Below, one piece after another: positions 26,581-34,435 of a stretch of DNA of 64,000 nt; position 1 is the first letter of the stretch, and each line of letters starts with the position of its first letter. The translations under genes were made by a program, and so were the position numbers. The stretch is from an uncultured Paracoccaceae bacterium. Its GTDB lineage: Bacteria > Pseudomonadota > Alphaproteobacteria > Rhodobacterales > Rhodobacteraceae. Where the stretch lies: contig CANNCO010000001.1 in the NCBI GenBank assembly GCA_947503175.1, positions 1,612,001 through 1,676,000 on the forward strand, given 5' to 3'. The notes under the pieces were generated by a model. That model made no database searches and was not told the DNA's origin. It was given only the letters and a program-made list of their open reading frames with translations.

Positions 26581-27789
26581 CTAAACCGCCCGCAGCGCAA
26601 GAACCGCGTTCAGCCCCCCAAAGGCAAAGGCGTTCGACAAGGCAACGTTGACCTTCGCCTCCCGCGCCTCGTTCGGCACCACGTCCAGCGCGCATTCCGG
26701 GTCCGGCTCTTCATAGCCGATGGTGGGGGCGATCACGCCGTCTTTCAGGGCCATCACACAGGCCAGAAGCTCGACCGCGCCGGTGCCGCCGATCAGATGC
26801 CCGTGCATGGACTTGGTGGACGAGATCATCAGCCGGTCCGCATGGGCGCCGAACACATCCGCCACCGCGGCGCATTCGGTCTTGTCATTGGCCGCGGTCC
26901 CGGTGCCGTGGGCGTTGATATAGCCCACATCGTCCGGGTTCAGACGCGCATCCTTCAGCGCCCCGGAAATCGCCCGCGCCGCGCCCTGTTTCGAGGGCAT
27001 CACGATGTCGGCGGCATCCGACGTCATCGAGAACCCCACGACCTCGGCCAGGATTTCCGCGCCCCGCGCCCTGGCATGTTCCATCTCTTCAAAGACGAAC
27101 ACGCCCGCGCCCTCGCCCTGCACCATGCCGTTCCGGGTGGCGCTGAACGGACGGCAGGCGTCCTTGGACATGACGCGCAGGCCCTCCCACGCCTTCACAC
27201 CGCCGAAACACAGCATCGACTCCGATCCGCCCGTGACCATCGCCCGGGCCGCGCCGTTGCGGATCAGCCAGAAGGCCTGTCCCATCGCGTGGTTCGACGA
27301 GGCACAGGCAGTCGCCACCGTGAAGGACGGGCCCTTCAGGTTCCACTGCATCGACACATGGCTTGCGGCGGCATTGTTCATCAGCTTGGGCACGATGAAC
27401 GGGTGCACCCGGTTCTTGCCCTCTTCATAGACCGCCCGGTAATTCTCGTCCTGCGTGTTCAGCCCGCCGCCCGAGGTGCCCAATACCACCCCCGCATCCG
27501 CAGCCAGTTGACCGGAAAACTCCAGCCCCGACTGCGCTATCGCCTCGCGCGCCGCCAGAATGGTGAATTGCGTGAACCGGTCGTACAGCGCCTGCTGCTG
27601 CCGGTTGAAATTCGCATCCGGCGAGTAATCCCGCACCTGCCCGCCGATGCGGATCGACAGGCGCTCCACGTCGCGGATGTCCAGCTCGCCAATCCCGCAG
27701 GTCCCCGCCTGCATCGCCGCATAGGTCTCGGGCACGGAATGGCCGAGCGAGTTGATCGTCCCCGCTCCGGTGATGACGACCCGCTTCAC
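26581..27789 (-). CDS. Beta-ketoacyl-ACP synthase (FabF type)
   Basis: A 402-residue KAS II-type condensing enzyme. The active-site triad is present: Cys162 in VATACASSN, His294 in INAHGTGTAANDKTE and His331 in SMHGHLIGGTGA. It condenses malonyl-ACP with acyl-ACP. Directly upstream is a dedicated ACP gene (4-nt overlap), then lpxD, so this synthase probably makes a special acyl chain, for example a long or hydroxylated one for lipid A, rather than serving bulk fatty-acid synthesis. This role is inferred from context. Confidence 0.88.
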   Translation of the reverse strand: MKRVVITGAGTINSLGHSVPETYAAMQAGTCGIGELDIRDVERLSIRIGGQVRDYSPDANFNRQQQALYDRFTQFTILAAREAIAQSGLEFSGQLAADAGVVLGTSGGGLNTQDENYRAVYEEGKNRVHPFIVPKLMNNAAASHVSMQWNLKGPSFTVATACASSNHAMGQAFWLIRNGAARAMVTGGSESMLCFGGVKAWEGLRVMSKDACRPFSATRNGMVQGEGAGVFVFEEMEHARARGAEILAEVVGFSMTSDAADIVMPSKQGAARAISGALKDARLNPDDVGYINAHGTGTAANDKTECAAVADVFGAHADRLMISSTKSMHGHLIGGTGAVELLACVMALKDGVIAPTIGYEEPDPECALDVVPNEAREAKVNVALSNAFAFGGLNAVLALRAV

Positions 27790-28052
27790 GCGCGCTGTTC
27801 GGCCACGAGTCCCCGAACGGCCGCAACGATGGCCGAGACCGAAGAGATATCGAAATCGGACTTTTCTGGCTCGTTCGCGTTGAAGGGCACCTGAATGTCA
27901 AACGCCTCTTCGATGGCAAAGATCGCTTCGACCAGCCCCATGCTGTCGATGCCCAGATCCTCAAGCGTCTGGGTCATCGTCACATCCGACGGCTCCAGCA
28001 CCGCCTGCTCCGCGATGATCTCGATCACCTTGTCTGAGATAGTGTCCGACAT
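27786..28052 (-). CDS. Acyl carrier protein (dedicated)
   Basis: An 88-residue ACP with the phosphopantetheine serine at position 37 in DLGIDSMGLVEAIFAIEE. It ends in a basic VAEQRA and overlaps the KS gene start by 4 nt. I chose the ATG at 28052, with GCAGGA about 7 nt upstream, over the ATG two codons earlier, which directly abuts that site. Position between lpxD and a FabF-type synthase recalls the AcpXL arrangement for very-long-chain lipid A acyls in rhizobia, but the other AcpXL cluster genes are absent here. Confidence 0.88.
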   Translation of the reverse strand: MSDTISDKVIEIIAEQAVLEPSDVTMTQTLEDLGIDSMGLVEAIFAIEEAFDIQVPFNANEPEKSDFDISSVSAIVAAVRGLVAEQRA

Positions 28053-28102
28053 TGCCATTCCTGCAAGGCTTTCAGCCCGCCTTTCATATGAGTGCCGCAG
28101 AT

Positions 28103-29194
28103 TTAGTCACTGCCATCGGGTTTTGAAACAGCTTTCTGCAGCGCCTTGACGTCGCGGAAGAGGCGCGGAAGCCGGCGGATATTCTTCGCCGCCTCCATCT
28201 GTGCCTCCATTTTCATCGCCGGACTGCCCAGAACGACGCGGCCCGCAGGCACGTTCGAGAACATCTTGGTCGCACCGCCCGCCACCACATCGTCGCCCAC
28301 AAAGATGTTGTCGCTGACCCCGCATTGCCCGCCCAGAACGACGCGGTCCCCGATCACCGACGATCCCGCGATTCCCACCTGCCCGCACAGGAGCGCATCT
28401 TCGCCAACCTCCACGTTGTGACCCACATGGACGAGGTTATCGAGCTTCGTGCCTCGCCCGATCCGCGTCGCCCGGATCGTGCCCCGATCGACTGTACTGT
28501 TGGCTCCGATCTCCACATCGTCACCGATCTCGACACCGCCCAGCGAATGGATGCGGGTCCAGCTTTGCGCCCGTGCATCGCCGCGGTCGCCCAGCGTTTC
28601 GCGCGCCGTCTCGACCGCCGATTTCTCGGGCGTTACAAATGAAAACCCGTCGGCGCCGATCACCGCCCCGGGCTGGGCGATGAAACGCGCGCCAACCGCG
28701 ACGCCCGCCCCGATCTTCACACCTTCAAGAAGCAGCGCATCGTCACCCAGCACTGCGCCCGCACCCACCGAGACGTGAGAGGCGATGCGCGCCCGGCCCC
28801 CGATCCGCGCCCCGGCCCCGATCACGACGAATGGTCCGATGGCCGCATCCGGCCCGATCTGCGCGGTTCCGTCGATTACCGCGGTCGGATGCACGCCCGG
28901 CGCGATGCCCGGTCCGGGGTCCATCAGCTGCGTCAGGCCCGACAGCGCATAGCGCGGACGCGGCACCACAATCGCCGCCTCAAGGCCCAGCGCCGCCCAA
29001 TCCGCCCCGTCCCAGACGATCGCCGCCCTTGCCCGGCCCTTGCCCAGACCTTCGGCAAATTCCGGCTTCATCGCCACGGCAAGATCACCCGGTCCCGCCA
29101 GCGCAGGCTCGGCCACACCGCCTATCACAAGATCAAGGGCGCCAAAGGCTTTCGCCTCCAGCGCCCCGGCAATCTCAGCTATGGTGTAGGACAT
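28103..29194 (-). CDS. lpxD: UDP-3-O-acylglucosamine N-acyltransferase
   Basis: A 363-residue LpxD, third enzyme of lipid A synthesis, transferring a 3-hydroxyacyl chain from ACP to UDP-3-O-acyl-glucosamine. An N-terminal uridine-binding domain (about residues 1-100) precedes many hexapeptide repeats (I/V-G/A pattern) of a left-handed beta helix, with catalytic His in [11 protein letters not shown]. It is followed by an ACP and a FabF-type synthase. Just upstream of the ATG a perfect 8-bp hairpin covers the ribosome-site region. LpxA, LpxB and FabZ genes are not adjacent. Confidence 0.94.
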   Translation of the reverse strand: MSYTIAEIAGALEAKAFGALDLVIGGVAEPALAGPGDLAVAMKPEFAEGLGKGRARAAIVWDGADWAALGLEAAIVVPRPRYALSGLTQLMDPGPGIAPGVHPTAVIDGTAQIGPDAAIGPFVVIGAGARIGGRARIASHVSVGAGAVLGDDALLLEGVKIGAGVAVGARFIAQPGAVIGADGFSFVTPEKSAVETARETLGDRGDARAQSWTRIHSLGGVEIGDDVEIGANSTVDRGTIRATRIGRGTKLDNLVHVGHNVEVGEDALLCGQVGIAGSSVIGDRVVLGGQCGVSDNIFVGDDVVAGGATKMFSNVPAGRVVLGSPAMKMEAQMEAAKNIRRLPRLFRDVKALQKAVSKPDGSD

Positions 29195-29199
29195 GGTTC

Positions 29200-29220
29200 C
29201 GACCCCGAATTACGGGGTCG
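29200..29220 (-). promoter_or_regulatory. Hairpin over the lpxD ribosome-site region
   Basis: The arms CGACCCCG (29200-29207) and CGGGGTCG (29213-29220) form an 8-bp stem with loop AATTA. It lies between the L,D-transpeptidase stop and the lpxD ATG, 6 nt before the start codon. It has no T tract, so it may hide or set the lpxD ribosome site, or protect the mRNA, rather than terminate. Confidence 0.4.
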
Positions 29221-29224
29221 AGAC

Positions 29225-30835
29225 TTATCCCTGAACGGCGCGAAGCGCCACCCCGGCGTTTTGCATCGCCGACCAGACCCTTGCATCGCGGCCATAGACA
29301 TCGCGACGGAACTGGATGTTCTTTTTCGGCTCGGTGAACGCGGTCCGGTACACAATATGAACCGGCACGGCCTCATCGAGCGGCACGATGGTCTGCCGGC
29401 CGCTTTTCAGGATGCTCTGAAAGTAAGGCTCTGGATTGTCCATCTGCCGTTTCAGCAGGACATAGGCAAAATCATGCGGGTCCATCAGCCGGATGCAGCC
29501 CGATGAATAGGCCCGGACCTCGCGCTGGAACAGGTTCCGTGCGGGTGTGTCGTGCAGATAGATCGCATGGGGGTTCGGGAACATGAACTTTACCGTCCCA
29601 AGGGCATTCGCACGGCCCGGGGGCTGGCGCACGGTGAAGGGAAAGTTCTTCTCGTTATATTGCGTGAAGTCGATCTCGTCGCGCGACACGACCCGCCCCC
29701 GCACGTCGATCAGCTGAAGATATTGCGCGGCATAAGGGTTTTCCTTCAGCTTCGGAAGGTAATCCCGGCCCAGGATCGACCGCGGGACCGTCCAGTCCGG
29801 GTTGATCTCCATATACTCCATCATGTCCGAAAACTCGGGGCTTTGCTTGTCGGTGATCCGCTCGCCGATGACCGACCGGGTCTCGAACGTGACCTTGCCC
29901 CTGTCATAAAGCTTCGTGCGGAAATCCGTCAGGTTGACCCACACATGGCGGTCGCCGCGGCCCGCGGGACTGTTCATCCAGCGTTCACGCTCCATCGCGA
30001 CCATGACCTGCGCCAGCCGGGTTTCGACCGGCGCGTTGATCTCGGCAAGGGTCGACGGTCCGGCAACACCGTCAGGGTTCAACCCGTGGTCAAGCTGGAA
30101 CCGGGCCACGGCCTGCTCCATCGCATCGTTGTAAACGGCCTTCGCGGACCGCTTGAGGTACCCCATCCGGATCAGCCGGTTGCGAAGTGTCACGACGGCA
30201 TCGCCGCCCTGCCCTTTCTCAAGCTTCCTGGCCTGCACCTGAGGGCCCCAGCCCCCTTTTCCAAGAAGCCGCTCCAGTCGGATCTTTTCCTTCATCAGGT
30301 TCTTGTACTCGGGCGACTTGGGCGGCAGCGCCTGGAAGAACCCCGCAGGCGACGACCTCGAGAACGCGGAAAGAAGACCGGTCCGGCTGCGCAACGGCAC
30401 TTCGCGCACGATCTGGTCGTCAACGCGCGACGGGGTCACGATGCCGGTCTGGATGTCGCGCGCGTATAACAGGAACAGACGGCTCATCTCGACTTCAAGC
30501 CGGCCCAGATCCCGCTCGCTCTGCACGCGCCGGATATTTGTTTCAATGATATCAGGGCTATAACGCCCCTCGGGCAGACCATGGTCGCCGGCAGACGCAA
30601 CCGCGCGCAGAAACTGCTGACGGCGCTGCTTGTCCTTGTTCGAATTTCCGGTCCAGATCGGCTTGTATCCGTTGGCCTGATAAAACGCGGCAATATCGCG
30701 GTCGCCTGCGGCAGCTTCGGCGACGGCCTGTTTAAATGCGGTAACCTGTGCGGCGGCGGTTTGCGGTACGAAAAGAACAACCGACAACACAAGCGCCATC
30801 AGCCAGAATGTTTGGCGGCGGCAGACTTCAATCAT
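29225..30835 (-). CDS. L,D-transpeptidase (YcbB/LdtD type)
   Basis: A 536-residue exported enzyme making 3-3 crosslinks in peptidoglycan. A signal peptide (residues 1 to about 29) precedes a helical region, a peptidoglycan-binding domain around residues 215-275 (LIRMGYLKRSAK, then FQLDHGLNPDGVAGPSTL) and a YkuD catalytic domain with YLHDTPARNLF and the active-site Cys in AYSSGCIRLMD. The length matches E. coli YcbB (about 615) minus some linker. A Tat-exported DUF882 peptidase-like gene is divergent; the pair recurs in proteobacteria and fits peptidoglycan turnover. Confidence 0.92.
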   Translation of the reverse strand: MIEVCRRQTFWLMALVLSVVLFVPQTAAAQVTAFKQAVAEAAAGDRDIAAFYQANGYKPIWTGNSNKDKQRRQQFLRAVASAGDHGLPEGRYSPDIIETNIRRVQSERDLGRLEVEMSRLFLLYARDIQTGIVTPSRVDDQIVREVPLRSRTGLLSAFSRSSPAGFFQALPPKSPEYKNLMKEKIRLERLLGKGGWGPQVQARKLEKGQGGDAVVTLRNRLIRMGYLKRSAKAVYNDAMEQAVARFQLDHGLNPDGVAGPSTLAEINAPVETRLAQVMVAMERERWMNSPAGRGDRHVWVNLTDFRTKLYDRGKVTFETRSVIGERITDKQSPEFSDMMEYMEINPDWTVPRSILGRDYLPKLKENPYAAQYLQLIDVRGRVVSRDEIDFTQYNEKNFPFTVRQPPGRANALGTVKFMFPNPHAIYLHDTPARNLFQREVRAYSSGCIRLMDPHDFAYVLLKRQMDNPEPYFQSILKSGRQTIVPLDEAVPVHIVYRTAFTEPKKNIQFRRDVYGRDARVWSAMQNAGVALRAVQG

Positions 30836-31159
30836 GTTACAACCTCAGCTTTTACGAGCAGTCCCCACCTACTCTATAGTCGAGTGTTGGCGATGTCCGG
30901 TACCCTGTCCATTCACATTTGAGGCATCCGGGCAACGCCTGTCTCTGCTTTGCAACGCACAAGCAAGATCGACAATGTGAGCGCTATCGGAGCCCCGATG
31001 AGCAAAAAGCTGCCGATTTACAACGACTGTCGCCATTTCTTAACCAAAGCAGTTGGATACATTCAGAAAATGTGAGATGTCATCTTTGCCTGGGGGTGAG
31101 GCAAGCGGACCGCGCAACGACGTGGGATCGCAGGAAACAACGGGACGCATACGGGACTC
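30836..31159. other. Divergent promoter region, 324 bp
   Basis: This stretch separates the divergent L,D-transpeptidase and DUF882 genes and must hold their promoters. A TTAACC half-site (31037-31042) is present, but no full CtrA box. No gene is supported here. Confidence 0.45.
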
Positions 31160-31729
31160 ATGAACAGCAACGGATCAACCGGCCTGACGCGGCGCGGCCT
31201 ATTGAGAGCTTTTGCAGCAACGGCGATCACCGCCGCTCCAACATACTCCAATGCCTTCGGATTTCTGAGAGGGTCCGGCGATATCCGCCGCCTTCAGATG
31301 TATTCGGGCCGAACCGGCGAAAGCATCGACACGGTCTACTGGATCGACGGGGAGTACATCCCCGAAGCCCTGGCCGAAGTCAGCCGGTTCATGCGCGACT
31401 GGCGCAATGACAAGGTCATCGGCGTCGACACCCGCGCCCTCGATATCTGGGCCGCGTCCCATCGGCTGATGGATGCCGATGCCCCCTACATGATGCTGTC
31501 GGGTTACCGGTCGCCCGAGACGAACGCGATGCTCCGCTCCCGGTCCCGCGGCGTGGCGCGCAACTCGCTCCACATGAAAGGTCAGGCGGCCGACCTTCGC
31601 ATGCAGAATCGCTCGGTTTCGCAAATGGCGCGCGCTGCGGCGGCCTGCAAGGCCGGCGGCGTCGGCAAATACTCCCGTTCGAACTTCGTCCACATGGATT
31701 GCGGCCCCGTCCGCGTCTGGGGCGGCTGA
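31160..31729 (+). CDS. DUF882/YcbK-type peptidase (M15-like), Tat-exported
   Basis: A 189-residue protein with a twin-arginine signal (LTRRGLLRAFAATAI) and a DUF882 domain. The metal-ligand pattern of M15-type peptidases is visible: HMKGQAADLR (His and Asp) and NFVHMDCGPVRVW (His) near the C-terminus. E. coli YcbK (MepK) of this family is a peptidoglycan endopeptidase that cuts 3-3 crosslinks, which fits the divergent L,D-transpeptidase neighbour. Action in the periplasm is expected. A rho-independent terminator follows the stop. Confidence 0.87.
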   Translation: MNSNGSTGLTRRGLLRAFAATAITAAPTYSNAFGFLRGSGDIRRLQMYSGRTGESIDTVYWIDGEYIPEALAEVSRFMRDWRNDKVIGVDTRALDIWAASHRLMDADAPYMMLSGYRSPETNAMLRSRSRGVARNSLHMKGQAADLRMQNRSVSQMARAAAACKAGGVGKYSRSNFVHMDCGPVRVWGG

Positions 31730-31760
31730 CCTCGGACCATCGCTCCACATCCCGGTTCGC

Positions 31761-31788
31761 AGGGCAGGGCATCCCCCTGCCCTTTTTC
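31761..31788 (+). terminator. Rho-independent terminator after the DUF882 gene
   Basis: Perfect 9-bp stem AGGGCAGGG (31761-31769) with CCCTGCCCT (31775-31783), followed by TTTTT. It lies 32 bp after the stop codon. Confidence 0.82.
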
Positions 31789-31883
31789 TTTCCGGCCTGA
31801 TCGGCAGTTTCGTGTTTTGTGTGTCGGTTTGGCGGGACGGAGCTGCCGTTGAATTCTTCAACTCAGCACGCCAGTATTCCGCG

Positions 31884-32405
31884 ATGATCTATGTCCTGGC
31901 ATGCCCAGAGTTTGAGCCATCCTACGCAGACCAAATTTCCGATTTTCGGACGAAACATGAACCTGAGAGAGCCAAACTCGTTCCACCACATATGACGCTG
32001 GTCTTTGGAGTGAAGAATGAGCACCTTCAGGCCATCATTAAGTTGGTCGAGACAGCATCGAGCCAGATCAAGGAATTCCCTATATCTTTCGACAGTCACG
32101 CTATCGAGTTTGATCCCTTTGAACAAAAATACAAAATCTTCCTGCTTTGCGGCGACGGAAGCAGCAGGGTGAAGGCCTTGCATGACCAGCTCTATGATGG
32201 GGAACACCGTGCAGAACTAAGTCCGACACATCCGTTTAGGCCGCATATGACAATAGCAACCTATGAAAGGCGTACAGATATTGAGCGAGTAGATGTTTCG
32301 GATGTTGGGGTACTTCCGGTCTGCGGAACATTGCGTGCTTTGGAGGTGGTGCGATTTGCTGATGGTGACCTTTCGACGCTGATGACTGCTCCGTTTCTTC
32401 GGTAG
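31884..32405 (+). CDS. 2H phosphoesterase (2'-5' RNA ligase-like)
   Basis: A 173-residue protein with the two HxT motifs that define the 2H superfamily: HMT in LVPPHMTLVFG (about residue 39) and HMT in RPHMTIATYE (about residue 118), spaced as expected. It would open cyclic phosphates or ligate RNA ends; the real substrate is unknown. The ATG at 31884 begins the family-like MIYVLACPEF, though no good ribosome site precedes it. Base composition is distinctly more AT-rich than the surroundings, which suggests horizontal acquisition. Confidence 0.78.
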   Translation: MIYVLACPEFEPSYADQISDFRTKHEPERAKLVPPHMTLVFGVKNEHLQAIIKLVETASSQIKEFPISFDSHAIEFDPFEQKYKIFLLCGDGSSRVKALHDQLYDGEHRAELSPTHPFRPHMTIATYERRTDIERVDVSDVGVLPVCGTLRALEVVRFADGDLSTLMTAPFLR

Positions 32406-32520
32406 GTATGGGCTCAAAGCGGTCATCCAGGCATATGCACCCTCGGCCGGCATACCCAGCTGCAAAAGTTGCCGCGCAGACGAAAGCCGGTCACTCGCAC
32501 AACGCGCCCACGCCACCGCG

Positions 32521-33261
32521 CTACTCGTCCAGAACGATCGGTTCGGTTCGCCCCATTCGGCACAGATCGCAGGTCCGCACGGCTTCGGTGATGCCCATCA
32601 GCGCAAGCTCCCGGAAGCTCGGCAGATCGAACGCATCCGCCCGACCGTAATCCACCTCATACCCGATATCCTCGAACGACGCGACCGACAGACGGCTTAA
32701 CGGGCGGTCGCTTCCCGACAGAAAGCCGGTCAGCAACTCATCGCCAAAGATCAGTTCGCGCCAATGGCTCTCGCGCGTGCCCGCACCACCTGTATTGGCG
32801 ATGGGAACGGCCCGTCCGCCATCGGGGTCGAGTGCGGCGAACTCCCGCGATGCGGCGGGTCCGACAAACCGCGGATCCATCGTCCCGGTACCGCCGATCA
32901 GGGTCTTGCGGCGCCACAGCGTCCCGAACCCAAGAACATGGGCCATTTCGTGAAGGATCACGTCCTCGAAACTGCCGGCCCCTTCAAGGCGCTCCACATC
33001 CGCGCGGTCGAACTCCATTACTCCGGTCAGCGGTAACTCCGATCCCGCCCGCAAAACCGTGGGTCCCGCCTGCCCGAGAATGCCGTTCGCCCCGTCGATC
33101 TCGCTGATCGACACATCGATCCGCACACCGGTCAGAACCGCCCCCTCGAACCGGATCGGATCAAAGCCCGTCTCTATCACCGTGTCCCATCGCGCGGCCG
33201 CACGTTCAAAAACCGCGCGGCGGGCGCGGGAAACCTGTCCGGCGAATGTCAGCGTGATCAT
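32521..33261 (-). CDS. Leishmanolysin-like zinc metalloprotease (M8)
   Basis: A 246-residue protein with the zinc site HEMAHVLGFGTLW (His104, Glu105, His108) and, about 60 residues later, the third ligand His166 in ESHWRE followed by GDELLTGF, the spacing and context of M8 (leishmanolysin-like) metzincins. No classical N-terminal signal peptide is visible, which is unusual for the family and may mean non-classical export or a C-terminal signal. GAGGTG lies upstream of the ATG at 33261. Substrate is unknown. Confidence 0.82.
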   Translation of the reverse strand: MITLTFAGQVSRARRAVFERAAARWDTVIETGFDPIRFEGAVLTGVRIDVSISEIDGANGILGQAGPTVLRAGSELPLTGVMEFDRADVERLEGAGSFEDVILHEMAHVLGFGTLWRRKTLIGGTGTMDPRFVGPAASREFAALDPDGGRAVPIANTGGAGTRESHWRELIFGDELLTGFLSGSDRPLSRLSVASFEDIGYEVDYGRADAFDLPSFRELALMGITEAVRTCDLCRMGRTEPIVLDE

Positions 33262-33502
33262 ATGCGGTGCACCTCGTTCCCGATCGGCATCGTTTCAGTT
33301 AAGCAGATGATCTGCAGCCAGGGAAACCGCGAAAGATACGGTCGGCGCGGCGCGGCCCATTGCGCCCCAAGCCTTGGCCGAAACCTGCTGGCGCTGCCAA
33401 GCTTTCGGCCCCGTGGGACGAAACGCAGCCTGCCCTTCTCCCGGCTTGCACTGCCTCGCCACCGCTCTAGAGTGCCCCCGATCCCGCAAACCGGCCCGTT
33501 CC

Positions 33503-34093
33503 ATGACCCTCCAGATCGAAACCGTCGCGCCCGATGGCATTCCCGGCCTCCTGCCCGAACTCGCCCGCCTGCGCATCCGGGTTTTCCGCGACTTTCCCTA
33601 TCTCTATGACGGCGATCTGGCCTATGAAGAACGCTATCTCGCCGCCTATGCCGACAGCCCCGGCGCGGTGATCGTCGCCGTCCGGGATGGCGGCACGCTG
33701 GTGGGCGCGGCCACCGGCGCACCGCTGGGCGACCATGATCAGGCTTTCGCCGATCCTTTGTCTATGGCGGGCCATGACCCCGCACAGGCCTTCTACTGCG
33801 CCGAATCCGTCCTGCTGCCGGCCTATCGCGGGCGCGGCGTCGGGCACGCCTTCTTCGATCATCGCGAGGCCCGCGCACGCGCCCTCGGCCTTTCCCTGTC
33901 GTGTTTCTGTGCCGTGATCCGCCCGGCGGACCATCCCGCAAGACCCCAGGACTACCGCCCGCTCGACGGTTTCTGGCTGAAACGCGGCTATGCGCCGCTT
34001 CCGGGCGCCATCGCGCGCTACGGCTGGCGCGACATCGGCGATGCGGATGAGACGGAAAAACCGATGCAGGTCTGGCAGCGCATTCTGGGCTGA
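33503..34093 (+). CDS. GNAT family N-acetyltransferase
   Basis: A 196-residue GNAT with an acetyl-CoA motif in SVLLPAYRGRGVGHAFFDHREARARALG (about residues 110-137) and an N-terminal LARLRIRVFRDFPYLYDGD. It resembles a recurring proteobacterial GNAT type of unknown substrate. The ATG at 33503 was chosen because the upstream frame reads as low-quality sequence; the ribosome site is weak. Confidence 0.82.
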   Translation: MTLQIETVAPDGIPGLLPELARLRIRVFRDFPYLYDGDLAYEERYLAAYADSPGAVIVAVRDGGTLVGAATGAPLGDHDQAFADPLSMAGHDPAQAFYCAESVLLPAYRGRGVGHAFFDHREARARALGLSLSCFCAVIRPADHPARPQDYRPLDGFWLKRGYAPLPGAIARYGWRDIGDADETEKPMQVWQRILG

Positions 34094-34435
34094 ATCCACA
34101 CCGCACGGAACCCAATCATGACACTGGCGCGACGCCATCTGTCGCACCAAGGCCTCTTTCGCCACAATTCCGGCGCACAAAACGCCGCCCCGTCTAAGGC
34201 GCCCGATTCCATGCCCGCAGGCCTGAAACCGGCAGCCGGGATACACGCCTGTGCCCAATTCTTATCACAAAATGACCTTAAAGCTTCTCCAAACACGCAA
34301 CAAAGATGGTGAAATGCGTCGGGACGTTGCCGGCGCGACTACGTTTGGGGAGTTTGCAGGCTGAAACGGAACGAGGTCATAGATCTTCGCTACTACCGTG
34401 GGGAAGAGGTCGAAGACGGACAGGAGACCGCGACC
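34094..34435. other. Upstream region of the kinase operon
   Basis: This 342-bp gap contains no supported gene; several short frames lack ribosome sites and family resemblance. It probably carries the promoter of the kinase/LysM-SBP operon. CAGGAG about 11 nt before 34436 serves the kinase. Confidence 0.45.
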
